Source: Streptomyces niger
GTDB lineage: Bacteria; Actinomycetota; Actinomycetes; Streptomycetales; Streptomycetaceae
Length of the DNA stretch: 64,000 nucleotides
Assembly (NCBI RefSeq): GCF_000718305.1
Contig: NZ_JOFQ01000001.1
Span: 558,001 to 622,000, forward strand
Direction: 5' to 3'
The position numbers were made by a program, and so were the translations under genes. The notes under the pieces were generated by a model. It was not told the DNA's origin. It was given only the letters and a program-made list of their open reading frames with translations, and searched no databases. Each line of letters starts with the position of its first letter. The stretch's first letter is position 1. Below, piece by piece: positions 39,957 to 49,150 of this stretch.

Positions 39957-41507
39957 GTGCGCAACGAGGGACTGGGGTCGTGGCCCGCCCGCCGGGCCCG
40001 CAAGACCCCGCACCGCATCGCCGTCCGCCACGAAGGCGCGACGACCACCTACGCAGAGCTGCACGACCGCACCGCTCGACTGGCCCGCGCGCTGCGCGCG
40101 ACCGGCGTCCGGCGCGGCGACCGGATCGCCTTCCTCGGGCCCAACCACCCCTCCTTCCTGGAGACCTTCTTCGCCGCCGGTGCGCTGGGCGCCGTCTTCG
40201 TCCCGCTCAACACCCGGCTGGCCGGGCCCGAACTCGCCTACCAGCTGGCCGACTCGGGCGCCGGCACACTGATCCACACCCCCGAGCACGCCGAGCTGGT
40301 GGCGGGGCTGCGCGACACTGCCGCCCCCGTCCGCACGTACCTCGAAGTCGGTTCGGCATACGAGGAGTTGATCGCGGGCGCCGCGGGCGGGCCGCTGGAC
40401 GAGCCGGTCTCCGGCGACGACGTGTGCATCATCATGTACACATCCGGCACCACGGGCCGGCCCAAGGGCGCCATGCTCACGCACGCCAACCTCACCTGGA
40501 ACGCGCTCAACGTCCTCGTCGACACCGACCTCACCACGGACGAGGTGGCGCTCGTCTCCGCGCCGCTGTTCCACACCGCCGGGCTGAACATGCTCACCCT
40601 GCCGGTGCTGCTCAAGGGCGGCACCTGCGTCCTGGTGGAGTCCTTCGACCCGGACGCCACCTTCGACCTGATCGCCGAGCACCGGATCACCTTCATGTTC
40701 GGCGTGCCCACCATGTTCGAGCGGATCGCGCGCAGCCCGCGCTGGTCCACCGCCGACCTCTCCTCGCTGCGCCTCCTCACCTGCGGCGGCTCCCCCGTCC
40801 CCGAGCCGCTGATCGCCGCGTACCAGCAGCGCGGGCTCACCTTCCAGCAGGGCTACGGCATGACCGAGGCGGCGCCCGGCGCGCTGTTCCTGGACGGTGA
40901 GCACGCCGTCAGCAAGGCGGGCTCGGCCGGGGTGCCGCACTTCTTCACCGACGTACGGGTGGTACGGCCCGACCTCTCCCCCGCCGGCGTCGGCGAACCC
41001 GGCGAGGTGCTGGTGCGCGGCCCGAACGTGATGGCCGGCTACTGGGGTCTGCCGGAGGAGAGCGCGGCCGCCTTCGCGGACGGCTGGTTCCGGACGGGTG
41101 ACGCGGCCCGGACCGACGCGGACGGCTACGTCACCGTCGTCGACCGCCTCAAGGACATGATCATCTCGGGCGGCGAGAACATCTACCCCGCCGAGGTCGA
41201 GGGTGCCCTGCTCGCCCACCCCGACATCGCGGAGTGCGCCGTGATCGGCGTACCGGACGAGCGGTGGGGCGAGGTGCCGCGCGCGGTGGTGGTCCCCCGG
41301 GACGACCGCACCGTGGACTCCGCGGAGGTGCTCGCCTCGCTCGCCGGGCGGCTGGCCAAGTACAAGATCCCGAAATCGGTCGTGGTGGCGGACGAACTGC
41401 CGCGCACCGCCTCCGGAAAGCTCCTCAAGCCCCGCGTCCGCGCCCTGTACGGCGCGCGCCCACCCCACGGAAACGAACCCCACGGAAACGAAAGAGGAAC
41501 CTCATGA
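39957..41507 (+). CDS. Acyl-CoA ligase (hydroxycinnamoyl-CoA ligase candidate, CouL-like)
   Basis: 516 residues, GTG 39957 after [12 protein letters not shown]-binding family motifs: P-loop IMYTSGTTGRPKGAMLTH (about residue 160), FQQGYGMTEAAPGALF, GWFRTGDAARTDADGY, DMIISGGENIYPAEVE and the catalytic lysine in PRTASGKLLKPR. It activates a carboxylic acid with ATP and CoA; the operon suggests p-coumarate, ferulate or caffeate. The extreme C-terminus contains a duplicated PHGNE created by a 15-bp tandem repeat. The stop overlaps the MaoC start (ATGA). Confidence 0.88.
   Translation: MRNEGLGSWPARRARKTPHRIAVRHEGATTTYAELHDRTARLARALRATGVRRGDRIAFLGPNHPSFLETFFAAGALGAVFVPLNTRLAGPELAYQLADSGAGTLIHTPEHAELVAGLRDTAAPVRTYLEVGSAYEELIAGAAGGPLDEPVSGDDVCIIMYTSGTTGRPKGAMLTHANLTWNALNVLVDTDLTTDEVALVSAPLFHTAGLNMLTLPVLLKGGTCVLVESFDPDATFDLIAEHRITFMFGVPTMFERIARSPRWSTADLSSLRLLTCGGSPVPEPLIAAYQQRGLTFQQGYGMTEAAPGALFLDGEHAVSKAGSAGVPHFFTDVRVVRPDLSPAGVGEPGEVLVRGPNVMAGYWGLPEESAAAFADGWFRTGDAARTDADGYVTVVDRLKDMIISGGENIYPAEVEGALLAHPDIAECAVIGVPDERWGEVPRAVVVPRDDRTVDSAEVLASLAGRLAKYKIPKSVVVADELPRTASGKLLKPRVRALYGARPPHGNEPHGNERGTS
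41463..41492 (+). repeat. 15-bp perfect tandem duplication at the end of the CoA ligase gene
   Basis: CCCCACGGAAACGAA is present twice in direct succession, in frame (PHGNE twice), 12-41 nt before the MaoC start codon. It may affect ribosome loading on the next gene. Confidence 0.9.
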
Positions 41508-41959
41508 CCGTCACCGTCAACGGCCTCGAAGAACTGAAGAAGCTCGCCGGCAGCGACCTCGGCACCAGCGACTGGCTGGAGGTCACCCAGGACCGCATCG
41601 ACACCTTCGCCGACGCCACCGGCGACCACCAGTGGATCCACACCGACCCGGAGAAGGCCGCGCAGGGCCCGTTCGGCGCGCCCATCGCGCACGGCTACCT
41701 CACCCTCTCGCTGTTCATACCGCTCTTCACCGGCCTCCTGGACGTCCAGGGCGTCACCACGAAGGTCAACTACGGCCTGGACAAGGTGCGGTTCCCCTCC
41801 CCCGTCAAGGTCGGCTCGCGCATCCGGCTGGCCGCCACGCTCGCCTCCGTCGACGAGGTGAAGGGCGGGGTGCAGATCGCGGTCGACGGCACGGTCGAGA
41901 TCGAGGGCGCCGCCAAGCCCGCCTGCGTCCTGCGCAGCCTCTCCCGCTTCCACGGATGA
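41504..41959 (+). CDS. MaoC family (hot-dog) enoyl-CoA hydratase
   Basis: 151 residues, ATG 41504 in ATGA overlap. MaoC hydratase-2 motif FADATGDHQWIHTDPEKAAQ (about residues 31-50) holds the catalytic Asp/His pair; AHGYLTLSLFIPLF follows, then VNYGLDKVRFPSPVKVGSRI. It adds water to an aryl-acryloyl-CoA in the proposed pathway, the CouM step. Overlaps the transporter gene by 4 nt (ATGA). Confidence 0.88.
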   Translation: MTVTVNGLEELKKLAGSDLGTSDWLEVTQDRIDTFADATGDHQWIHTDPEKAAQGPFGAPIAHGYLTLSLFIPLFTGLLDVQGVTTKVNYGLDKVRFPSPVKVGSRIRLAATLASVDEVKGGVQIAVDGTVEIEGAAKPACVLRSLSRFHG

Positions 41960-43287
41960 CCGCCGTGCGCGAGACGCAGGACGCACGGCAGCTCAGACGC
42001 GTCGCGCTCTCCGGGCTGCTCGGCACGGCCGTGGAGTTCTACGACTTCCTGGTCTACGGAACGGTCGCCGCGCTGGTCTTCGGCGACCTGTTCTTCCCCG
42101 CGGCCGACCCCGCGGCCGGCACCGTCGCGGCGTTCGGCACCTTCGCCGCCGGGTACGTCGCCCGGCCCCTCGGCGGCATCGTCTTCGGCCACTTCGGCGA
42201 CCGGCTCGGCCGCAAGTCCATGATGCTGGCGACGATGGTGCTGATGGGCGTCGGCAGCTTCCTCATCGGGCTGCTGCCGACGTACGCCACGATCGGCGTG
42301 TGGGCGCCCGTGCTGCTGGTGTTGCTCCGCGTCGTCCAAGGGATCGCGATAGGCGGCGAGTGGGGCGGCGCGACGCTGATGGTCGCCGAGCACGCGGGCG
42401 GCCGGCCGCGCGGCCGGTGGACCAGCCTCACCCAGCTGGGTGCCCCGCTCGGCACCGTCCTGTCCACCGCGGTCGTCACCCTCGTCGCCGCCCTGCCGGA
42501 CGAGCAGTTCCGCGCCTGGGGTTGGCGGGTTCCCTTCCTGCTCAGCCTGGTCCTGCTGTTCGCGGGCCTGTACGTACGGCTGAAGGTCACCGAGAGCCCG
42601 CTGTTCCGCGCGCTGAAGGAGGAGCGGGCACCGGCCCGGCTGCCGCTGCTCGACGTGGTGCGCAGGCCGCGCGCCGTACTGATGGCGGCCGGCGCCGGCA
42701 TCGGGGCGTTCACCGCGCAGTCCCTGCTGACCAGCTTCATGGTGTCCTACGCGGTCGGCCACGGCTTCTCGCGCACCCAGGTCCTCACCGGCGTCACGCT
42801 CGCCTCCTGCACCGCCCTGCTGGTCCTGCCCTGCGCCGGGGCGCTGTCCGACCGGTTCGGGCGGCGGCCCGTGGTGCTGGCCGGCGCGGTCCTCTCGGCC
42901 GCCACCGCGTTCCCGGTGTTCGCGCTGGTCGACAGCGGCCGTCCCGGACTGCTGATCCTCGCGCTCGTCCTCGGGCACGGCGTCGCCCAGTCCACCATGT
43001 ACGGGCCGCTGGGGGCGCTGCTCACCGAGATGTTCGGCACCCGGGTCCGCTACACCGGCGCCTCGCTCGGCTACCAGACCGCGACCCTGCTCGGCGCCGG
43101 CTTCTCCCCGCTGATCGCCGGCAGCCTCCTCGCCGCGTACGGGAGCAGCACGCCCGTCGCCCTGCTGATGACCGCCGGCGCCGCCGTCACCGCACTCACC
43201 GTGTGGCGGGTCCGGGAGACCAGCCGCGACCGGTTCGGCACCGAGCAGTACCAAGAGAACTCGTTCCGACCGGAAGGAGCCCATTGA
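41956..43287 (+). CDS. MFS transporter of the metabolite:H+ symporter group (CouT-like)
   Basis: 443 residues, ATG 41956. Twelve membrane segments. LSGLLGTAVEFYDFLVYGTV near residue 18 and the long motif-A loop GHFGDRLGRKSMM near 75 are signatures of the MHS group (ShiA/PcaT-like), importers of organic acids with protons. ALSDRFGRRPVVLAG is the second-half motif A. Its place after the CoA ligase and MaoC genes suggests it imports hydroxycinnamates. The stop shares one base with the secreted hydrolase gene (TGATG). Confidence 0.88.
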   Translation: MTAVRETQDARQLRRVALSGLLGTAVEFYDFLVYGTVAALVFGDLFFPAADPAAGTVAAFGTFAAGYVARPLGGIVFGHFGDRLGRKSMMLATMVLMGVGSFLIGLLPTYATIGVWAPVLLVLLRVVQGIAIGGEWGGATLMVAEHAGGRPRGRWTSLTQLGAPLGTVLSTAVVTLVAALPDEQFRAWGWRVPFLLSLVLLFAGLYVRLKVTESPLFRALKEERAPARLPLLDVVRRPRAVLMAAGAGIGAFTAQSLLTSFMVSYAVGHGFSRTQVLTGVTLASCTALLVLPCAGALSDRFGRRPVVLAGAVLSAATAFPVFALVDSGRPGLLILALVLGHGVAQSTMYGPLGALLTEMFGTRVRYTGASLGYQTATLLGAGFSPLIAGSLLAAYGSSTPVALLMTAGAAVTALTVWRVRETSRDRFGTEQYQENSFRPEGAH

Positions 43288-44672
43288 TGAGGGCACGTCA
43301 TAAGACGGGGATGGCCGCGGCCGTCGCCGCGCTGCTCCTCACCGCCGCGGTGCCGCCCGCGACCGCCGCGCCGGCCGAACCCCGCCACCTCGACGGCACG
43401 CTGCCCTCCGGTGCCACGTACGTCATCGACACCCCGGCCCGCTGGAACGGCACCCTGCTGCTGTTCAGCCACGGGTACCGGCCCGCCGGTGCCCCGAACG
43501 AGGCGGTGGACGCCTCCGATGAGGCGACCAGGAAGCTGCTGCTCAGCGAGGGCTATGCGCTGGCCGGGTCCTCGTACTCCGCCACCGGGTGGGCCGTCGA
43601 GCAGGCGGTGCCCGACCAGCTCGCCACACTGGACGTCTTCGCCCACCGGGTCGGCCCGGCCCGGCGCACGCTCGCCTGGGGCGAGTCCTACGGCGGGCTG
43701 GTCACCACCACGATCGCCGAACGGCACCCCGGCCGTATCGACGGCTCGCTGTCCCTGTGCGGCCTCGTCCAGGGCGGCGTCGCCAACTGGAACTCCACCC
43801 TCGACCCGGCCTTCGCCCTGAAGACACTTCTCGCGCCCGGCTCCGGCATCCCGCTGACCGGCTTCGCCGACGCCGGCGAGGCGGACCGGGCCGCCGGCCG
43901 GCTCGGTGACGTGCTCTCCAAGGCCCAGGGCAGCGCGGCCGGGCGGGCCCGTATCGCACTGGCCGCCGCCCTGCACAACATCCCCGGCTGGAACGATCCG
44001 GGCCAGGACCGGCCCGCGCCGGACGACTACGAGGCGCAGCAGGCCAACCAGTACCGCGCCGTCAGCACGATGCTGGTGGACGCCGCCTTCCGGCGCCGCC
44101 AGGAGGCCGAACAGCGAGCCGGCGGGAACATGGCCTGGAACACCGGCGTGGACTACGCGGCGATGCTGCGCAGGTCGGCCGGGTACGCGGAGGTCGAGGC
44201 GCTGTACCGGTCGGCCGGGCTGTCGCTCGGCAAGGACCTGCGCACGCTCGCGGGCGCACCCCGGATCCAGGCCGACCCCGCGGCCGTCCGCTACATGACC
44301 CGCAACGTCGCGTTCACCGGGAAGCTGCGCAAACCGCAGCTGGACGTGCACACCACCGGCGACCCGCTGGTCCCGGTACAGGTGACCGCGGTGCACCGCC
44401 GGGCCGTCACGGCCGCCGGATCGGGCGGCCTGCTGCGCCAGGCATTCGTCGACAACGCCGGGCACTGCACGTTCACGCCCGCCGAGCAGCTGGCCGCGCT
44501 GCACGCGGTCGACCGCCGGATCGGCACCGGGCGGTGGGACGGCACCTCACCGGTGGACCTCAACGCGGAGGCGCGGCGGGCCGACCCGACGACGGCGGCA
44601 CGCTACCTCGCCTTCCGGCCGGGACCGTACCCGCGCCCATACGACCTGGCGCACCCGGGCGACGGGCAGTAG
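43287..44672 (+). CDS. Secreted alpha/beta hydrolase (possible feruloyl-esterase role)
   Basis: 461 residues, ATG 43287 overlapping the transporter stop. Signal peptide: MRARHKTG then AAVAALLLTAAVPP and a likely cleavage after ATAA near residue 28. Catalytic serine in WGESYGGLVTT (about residue 133), acid probably in TTGDPLVPVQ and histidine in DNAGHCTF. Length and layout differ from classic tannase/feruloyl esterases but fit secreted serine esterases. Coupled to an importer in a hydroxycinnamate-type operon, it probably frees esterified acids outside the cell. The specificity is an inference. Confidence 0.75.
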   Translation: MRARHKTGMAAAVAALLLTAAVPPATAAPAEPRHLDGTLPSGATYVIDTPARWNGTLLLFSHGYRPAGAPNEAVDASDEATRKLLLSEGYALAGSSYSATGWAVEQAVPDQLATLDVFAHRVGPARRTLAWGESYGGLVTTTIAERHPGRIDGSLSLCGLVQGGVANWNSTLDPAFALKTLLAPGSGIPLTGFADAGEADRAAGRLGDVLSKAQGSAAGRARIALAAALHNIPGWNDPGQDRPAPDDYEAQQANQYRAVSTMLVDAAFRRRQEAEQRAGGNMAWNTGVDYAAMLRRSAGYAEVEALYRSAGLSLGKDLRTLAGAPRIQADPAAVRYMTRNVAFTGKLRKPQLDVHTTGDPLVPVQVTAVHRRAVTAAGSGGLLRQAFVDNAGHCTFTPAEQLAALHAVDRRIGTGRWDGTSPVDLNAEARRADPTTAARYLAFRPGPYPRPYDLAHPGDGQ

Positions 44673-44687
44673 GCCCGGCGGGGCGGT

Positions 44688-45020
44688 TCAGCGGCCGAGC
44701 GCCTTGGCCAGCTCGTCCTTGGTCATCGAGGAGCGGCCGTCGATGTTCTTCTCCTTGGCCTCGCGGTAGAGCTGGTCCTTGGTCGGGCCCTTCGGGCCCG
44801 TGCGGTTGCCCGAGCGCTGGCCGCCCCGCTCCGGCGCGGACTTCGGGTCCTGCGTGGACTCCTTGCTCGCGCTCTTCGCCTCGCCGGAGCGCGCCCGCTC
44901 CTTGTTGACCGTCCGCGCGGCGATCTCCTTCGCCCGGCCGGTGGAGGTGCCCCGCTTCTCGGCGCCTTCCTTGATGTGCTCGTACTGCCGTTCGCGCTTG
45001 GCGTTGGAGCCGCTGGGCAT
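44688..45020 (-). CDS. Small basic protein with SAP/Rho_N-like tail (paralogue of 6378-6710)
   Basis: 110 residues, ATG 45020. About 94 of 110 residues match the protein at 6378-6710, including the exact block KRERQYEHIKEGA, KRGTSTGRAKEIAARTVNKE and the tail IDGRSSM followed by KDELAKALGR. The two genes have the same length and orientation. Differences cluster before the tail (TGPKGPTKDQLYREAKEKN here). It likely binds nucleic acid. Convergent with the secreted hydrolase gene, 15 nt apart. A weak GATT-N15-GGGCAC stress-type promoter can be read at 45110-45086. Confidence 0.75.
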   Translation of the reverse strand: MPSGSNAKRERQYEHIKEGAEKRGTSTGRAKEIAARTVNKERARSGEAKSASKESTQDPKSAPERGGQRSGNRTGPKGPTKDQLYREAKEKNIDGRSSMTKDELAKALGR

Positions 45021-45104
45021 CGTGCGCTCCCTTCCTCCCACGGAACGCGCCTCGCGTCCCGCTCGGCTTCTTTCCCGCCCCCCGAGTGCCCGGCACAGCG
45101 GCCG

Positions 45105-45662
45105 TCAATCACGCCGCGCGGCCGCCTGCCAGTCCAGGGTGTCCACCGTGCAGATGTGCGTGTTCATGTTGCGTTCCATCATCCGGAGCGCCGCGTCGGC
45201 GAGGTCGGGGTGGATGTGCGCCACGGCATCGTCCGGAACGGTGACCTTCAGGTGGCGGATGTGCGCGTCCAGCGCCGAGTACAGGACGCACTGCTCGGTG
45301 ACCTGCCCGCACAGCACGACGTGGTCGATGCCCAGCTGCGCGAGCAGATAGGTCATCGGCGTCTCGAAGAAGATCGAGTGCCGGGCCTTGATGATGAACA
45401 GCGAGGAGTCGTCCGGGCGGACGGGGTCCACCAGCTCCGCGTGCGGCCCGGCCAGCGCGGTTTCCAGCAGCTCGCCGTGGTGCGAGCGCCACTCGCCGAA
45501 GTTGTCGTTGGCGTAGATCACGGGCACGCCGTCCGCGCGTGCCCGGTCGATGAGGCGGACGACGGCGGGCAGCGCCTTGCGCACCGAGGGCAGCAGCAGC
45601 TCGGCGTCCTCGTGGTCGTAGGTATTGATCATGTCGATGACGATCAGGGCAGTAGTACTCAC
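45105..45662 (-). CDS. Isochorismatase-like cysteine hydrolase
   Basis: 185 residues; GTG 45662 is chosen because GGGAGGC precedes it and the sequence begins directly with the first strand (TTALIVIDMINTYDHED). Catalytic triad of the cysteine hydrolase group: D9, the lysine of FIIKARHSIFFET and the cysteine of CGQVTEQCVLYSAL. Members hydrolyse C-N or ether bonds, as in nicotinamidase, N-carbamoyl hydrolases and isochorismatase. The substrate is unknown. Divergent from the formate dehydrogenase operon (212 bp between). Confidence 0.87.
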   Translation of the reverse strand: MSTTALIVIDMINTYDHEDAELLLPSVRKALPAVVRLIDRARADGVPVIYANDNFGEWRSHHGELLETALAGPHAELVDPVRPDDSSLFIIKARHSIFFETPMTYLLAQLGIDHVVLCGQVTEQCVLYSALDAHIRHLKVTVPDDAVAHIHPDLADAALRMMERNMNTHICTVDTLDWQAAARRD

Positions 45663-45874
45663 GCCTCCCAGAGTTGACCGCCGAGCCGCTCTTCTCACCT
45701 CGGACACCCGGTCCGCCTCCCTGCACCGGTCCCGGTACCGCTCCCCCGATCGGCGGGTGTGAGCGGCATGTCGGCGGGCACCCGTCCGCACCAGGGGCAA
45801 CCCTGAAGGCATTGGTTGCGTACCGAGGAACCGCATTCCGCACCGCACAGCAGACGCCGACGGCTGGAGGACCC

Positions 45875-48800
45875 ATGGGCGTACAGCGGCTGATCCGCGA
45901 CTGGCCCGTGTACCGGCAGCTCACCGGGAAGGACCCGCTCGGCCGCGGGCGCGCCGCGATGTCCGGGTACACCGAGCAGCTGCGGCCCCGTACGGACTCC
46001 GCCGACCGGGTGGTGCAGTCGGTCTGCCCGTACTGCGCGGTCGGCTGCGGGCAGCAGGTGTACGTCAAGGACGAGAAGGTCGTGCAGATCGAGGGCGACC
46101 CCGACTCCCCCGTCAGCCGGGGCCGGCTGTGCCCCAAAGGGTCGGCGACGCTCCAGCTGACGACCGGCGACGCGCGGGAGCACCAGGTGCTCTACCGGCG
46201 GCCGCACGGTAAGGACTGGGAACCGCTCGACCTCGACACCGCCATGGACATGATCGCCGACCGGGTCATCGAGACCCGCCGCGAGACCTGGCAGTGGGAG
46301 GCCGAGGGCGCGCGTGTGGCCCGCACCCTCGGCATCGCCAGCCTGGGCGGCGCCACCCTGGACAACGAAGAGAACTACCTGATCAAGAAGTTGCTGACCG
46401 GCCTCGGCATCGTTCAGGTGGAGAACCAGGCACGGGTCTGCCACAGCTCCACGGTCGCCGGCCTCGGCACGTCCTTCGGACGCGGCGGCGCGACCACCTT
46501 CATGCAGGACCTCCAACACGCCGACTGCATCATCATCGAGGGCTCCAACTTCGCCGAGGCCCACCCGGTCGGCTTCCAGTGGGTCATGGAGGCCAAGGCG
46601 CGCGGCGCGACCCTCATCCACGTCGACCCGCGGTACACCCGCACCAGCGCGCTGTGCGACCTGCACGTACCGCTGCGGGCCGGCACCGACATCGCCTTCC
46701 TCGGCGGGATCATCAACCACGTCCTGAGCGAGGGCAAGGAATTCCGCGACTACGTCCTCGCCTACACCAACGCCGCCACCCTGATCAGCGAGGACTACCA
46801 GGACACCGAGGACCTGGCCGGTATCTTCTCCGGCCTGGACGAGGAACACCACCGGTACGACGCGGAGACCTGGCAGTACGCGGGCGGCGGCGTGCAGGCC
46901 CCGTCCGGCGACGTGGAACAGCGGCACGACCAGCGCCTCCAGAAGGACCCCGAGACCGGGCGCAACCTGCACGATGCGGCGCACGCCGAAACCCACGGCT
47001 CGGGCGGCGCCCAGGCCGAGTCCGACCCCGAGCGGGATCCGACGCTGCAGCACCCGCGCTGCGTCTTCCAGATCCTCAAGCGGCACTACGCGCGCTACAC
47101 GCCCGAGATGGTGGCCGACATCTGCGGCGTCCCCGAGGAGACGTTCCTCCGCGTCTGCGAAGCCCTCACCGCCAACTCGGGCCCCGACCGCACCAGCGCC
47201 TTCGCGTACGCGGTGGGCTGGACACAGCACACCGTCGGCTCGCAGTACATTCGCGCGGCCAGCATCCTGCAATTGCTGCTGGGCAACATCGGACGCCCCG
47301 GCGGCGGAATCCAGGCGCTCCGCGGCCACGCCTCCATTCAGGGCTCCAGCGACATTCCGACGCTGTTCAACCTGCTGCCCGGATACCTTCCGATGCCGCA
47401 CGCCCACACCCATGAGGATCTCGACGCGTTCGTCACGGCCAGCCGTACGGACAAAGGATTCTGGGCCAATATGCGGGCCTATTTCGTCAGCCTGCTCAAG
47501 GCCTATTACGGGGACGCTGCCCAGCCGGCGAACGACTTCTGCTTCGACCACCTGCCGCGGCTGACCGGATCGCACGGCGCGTACGACATCGTCCTGGCCC
47601 AGCTGGACGGCGCCTGCAAGGGCTACTTCCTCATGGGCGAGAACCCGGCCGTCGGCTCCGCCAACACCCGCCTCCAGCGGCTCGGCATGGCCAACCTCGA
47701 CTGGCTGGTGGTCCGCGACTTCTCCCTCATCGAATCCGCGACCTGGTGGCAGGACGGCCCGGAGATCGAATCGGGGGAGCTGCGCACGGAGGACATCGGC
47801 ACGGAGGTCTTCTTCCTCCCCGCCGCCTCGCACACCGAGAAGTCCGGCTCCTTCACCAACACCAACCGCTGGCTCCAGTGGCACCACGCCGCCGTCGAGC
47901 CGGACGGCGACGCCCGCAGCGACCTGTGGTTCATGTACCACCTCGGACGCCGCATCAAGGAGAAGCTGGCCGATTCCACCGACCCGATGGACCGCGCGAT
48001 CCAGGACCTGGCCTGGGACTACCCCGTACAGGGCGAGCTGGACGAGCCGGTCGCCGACGCCGTCCTCGCCGAGATCAACGGCCGCGGCCCCGACGGCACC
48101 CCGCTCTCCGCGTACACCCAGCTCAAGGACGACGGCTCCACGAGCTGCGGCTGCTGGATCTACTGCGGGGTGTACGCGGACGGCGTGAACCAGGCCGACC
48201 GCCGCAAACCGCACAGCGAACAGGACTGGGTCGCCGCCGAATGGGCCTGGGCCTGGCCCGCCAACCGCCGCATCCTCTACAACCGCGCCTCGGCCCGGCC
48301 CGACGGCACCCCCTGGAGCGACCGCAAGGCCTACATCTGGTGGGACGCCGAGGCCGGCAGGTGGACCGGGCACGACGTCCCCGACTTCGTCCCCGACAAG
48401 GAGCCGGGGTACGTACCGCCGGACGACGCCGAAGGGCCGGACGCGCTGCGCGGTGACGACCCGTTCATCATGCAGGCCGACGGCAAGGGCTGGCTGTTCG
48501 CGCCCGCCGGGCTGCTCGACGGGCCGCTGCCCACGCACTACGAGCCGCAGGACTCCCCGTTCACCAACGCCCTGTACCCCGGCCGCTCCCGGTCCCCCGC
48601 CCGGCAGCTGCACTCCCGCCCAGGCAACCGCTACCACCCCAGCGGCGACGAACCCGGCGCGGGCACCTACCCGTACGTGGTCACCACCCACCGGCTCACC
48701 GAGCACTTCACCGCGGGCGGCATGAGCCGCTGGTCCCCGTACCTCTCCGAACTCCAGCCGGAGTTCTTCTGCGAGGTGTCCCCGGAACTGGCCGCCGAAC

Positions 48801-49150
48801 GCGGCCTCACCCACACCGGCTGGGCCACCATCATCACCGCCCGCAACGCCGTCGAGGCCCGCGTCCTGGTCACCGAGCGGATCAAGTCCCTGCGCGTACA
48901 GGGCCGTACCGTGCACCAGATCGGCCTGCCGTTCCACTGGGGCCCCAACGGCACGGTGACCGGCGACGCCGCCAACGAACTGATGGCCATCGCGCTGGAC
49001 CCCAACGCGCACATCCAGGAGGACAAGGCGCTGACCGCCGACATCCGGCCCGGCCGCCGCCCGCGCGGCCCGGACCTGCCACGGCTGGTCGCCGACTACC
49101 GGCGGCGCGCCGGGATCACCGAGCTCACCGGAGGCGAGCACCAGACATGA
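45875..49150 (+). CDS. Formate dehydrogenase, molybdopterin (alpha) subunit, cysteine type
   Basis: 1091 residues, ATG 45875 after GGCTGGAGG. It oxidises formate to CO2 at a Mo or W bis-MGD centre. A 4Fe-4S cluster is bound by C51, C54, C58 and C86 (SVCPYCAVGCG then GRLCPKG). The metal ligand is C189 in VENQARVCHSSTVAG; this position is selenocysteine (TGA) in many FDHs but a plain TGC codon here. No Tat signal is present, so the enzyme faces the cytosol. Codons between ~47240 and ~47530 are less GC-biased than the rest. Overlaps the beta gene by 4 nt. Confidence 0.92.
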   Translation: MGVQRLIRDWPVYRQLTGKDPLGRGRAAMSGYTEQLRPRTDSADRVVQSVCPYCAVGCGQQVYVKDEKVVQIEGDPDSPVSRGRLCPKGSATLQLTTGDAREHQVLYRRPHGKDWEPLDLDTAMDMIADRVIETRRETWQWEAEGARVARTLGIASLGGATLDNEENYLIKKLLTGLGIVQVENQARVCHSSTVAGLGTSFGRGGATTFMQDLQHADCIIIEGSNFAEAHPVGFQWVMEAKARGATLIHVDPRYTRTSALCDLHVPLRAGTDIAFLGGIINHVLSEGKEFRDYVLAYTNAATLISEDYQDTEDLAGIFSGLDEEHHRYDAETWQYAGGGVQAPSGDVEQRHDQRLQKDPETGRNLHDAAHAETHGSGGAQAESDPERDPTLQHPRCVFQILKRHYARYTPEMVADICGVPEETFLRVCEALTANSGPDRTSAFAYAVGWTQHTVGSQYIRAASILQLLLGNIGRPGGGIQALRGHASIQGSSDIPTLFNLLPGYLPMPHAHTHEDLDAFVTASRTDKGFWANMRAYFVSLLKAYYGDAAQPANDFCFDHLPRLTGSHGAYDIVLAQLDGACKGYFLMGENPAVGSANTRLQRLGMANLDWLVVRDFSLIESATWWQDGPEIESGELRTEDIGTEVFFLPAASHTEKSGSFTNTNRWLQWHHAAVEPDGDARSDLWFMYHLGRRIKEKLADSTDPMDRAIQDLAWDYPVQGELDEPVADAVLAEINGRGPDGTPLSAYTQLKDDGSTSCGCWIYCGVYADGVNQADRRKPHSEQDWVAAEWAWAWPANRRILYNRASARPDGTPWSDRKAYIWWDAEAGRWTGHDVPDFVPDKEPGYVPPDDAEGPDALRGDDPFIMQADGKGWLFAPAGLLDGPLPTHYEPQDSPFTNALYPGRSRSPARQLHSRPGNRYHPSGDEPGAGTYPYVVTTHRLTEHFTAGGMSRWSPYLSELQPEFFCEVSPELAAERGLTHTGWATIITARNAVEARVLVTERIKSLRVQGRTVHQIGLPFHWGPNGTVTGDAANELMAIALDPNAHIQEDKALTADIRPGRRPRGPDLPRLVADYRRRAGITELTGGEHQT

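Noticed and set aside
46434..46445. Selenocysteine insertion at the formate dehydrogenase active site
   Set aside because: The codon at the metal-ligand position is TGC (Cys), not TGA, so no selenocysteine machinery is needed.
45695..49141. A 1148-codon open frame on the minus strand
   Set aside because: Antisense shadow of the formate dehydrogenase alpha gene; no recognisable domains and no ribosome binding site.
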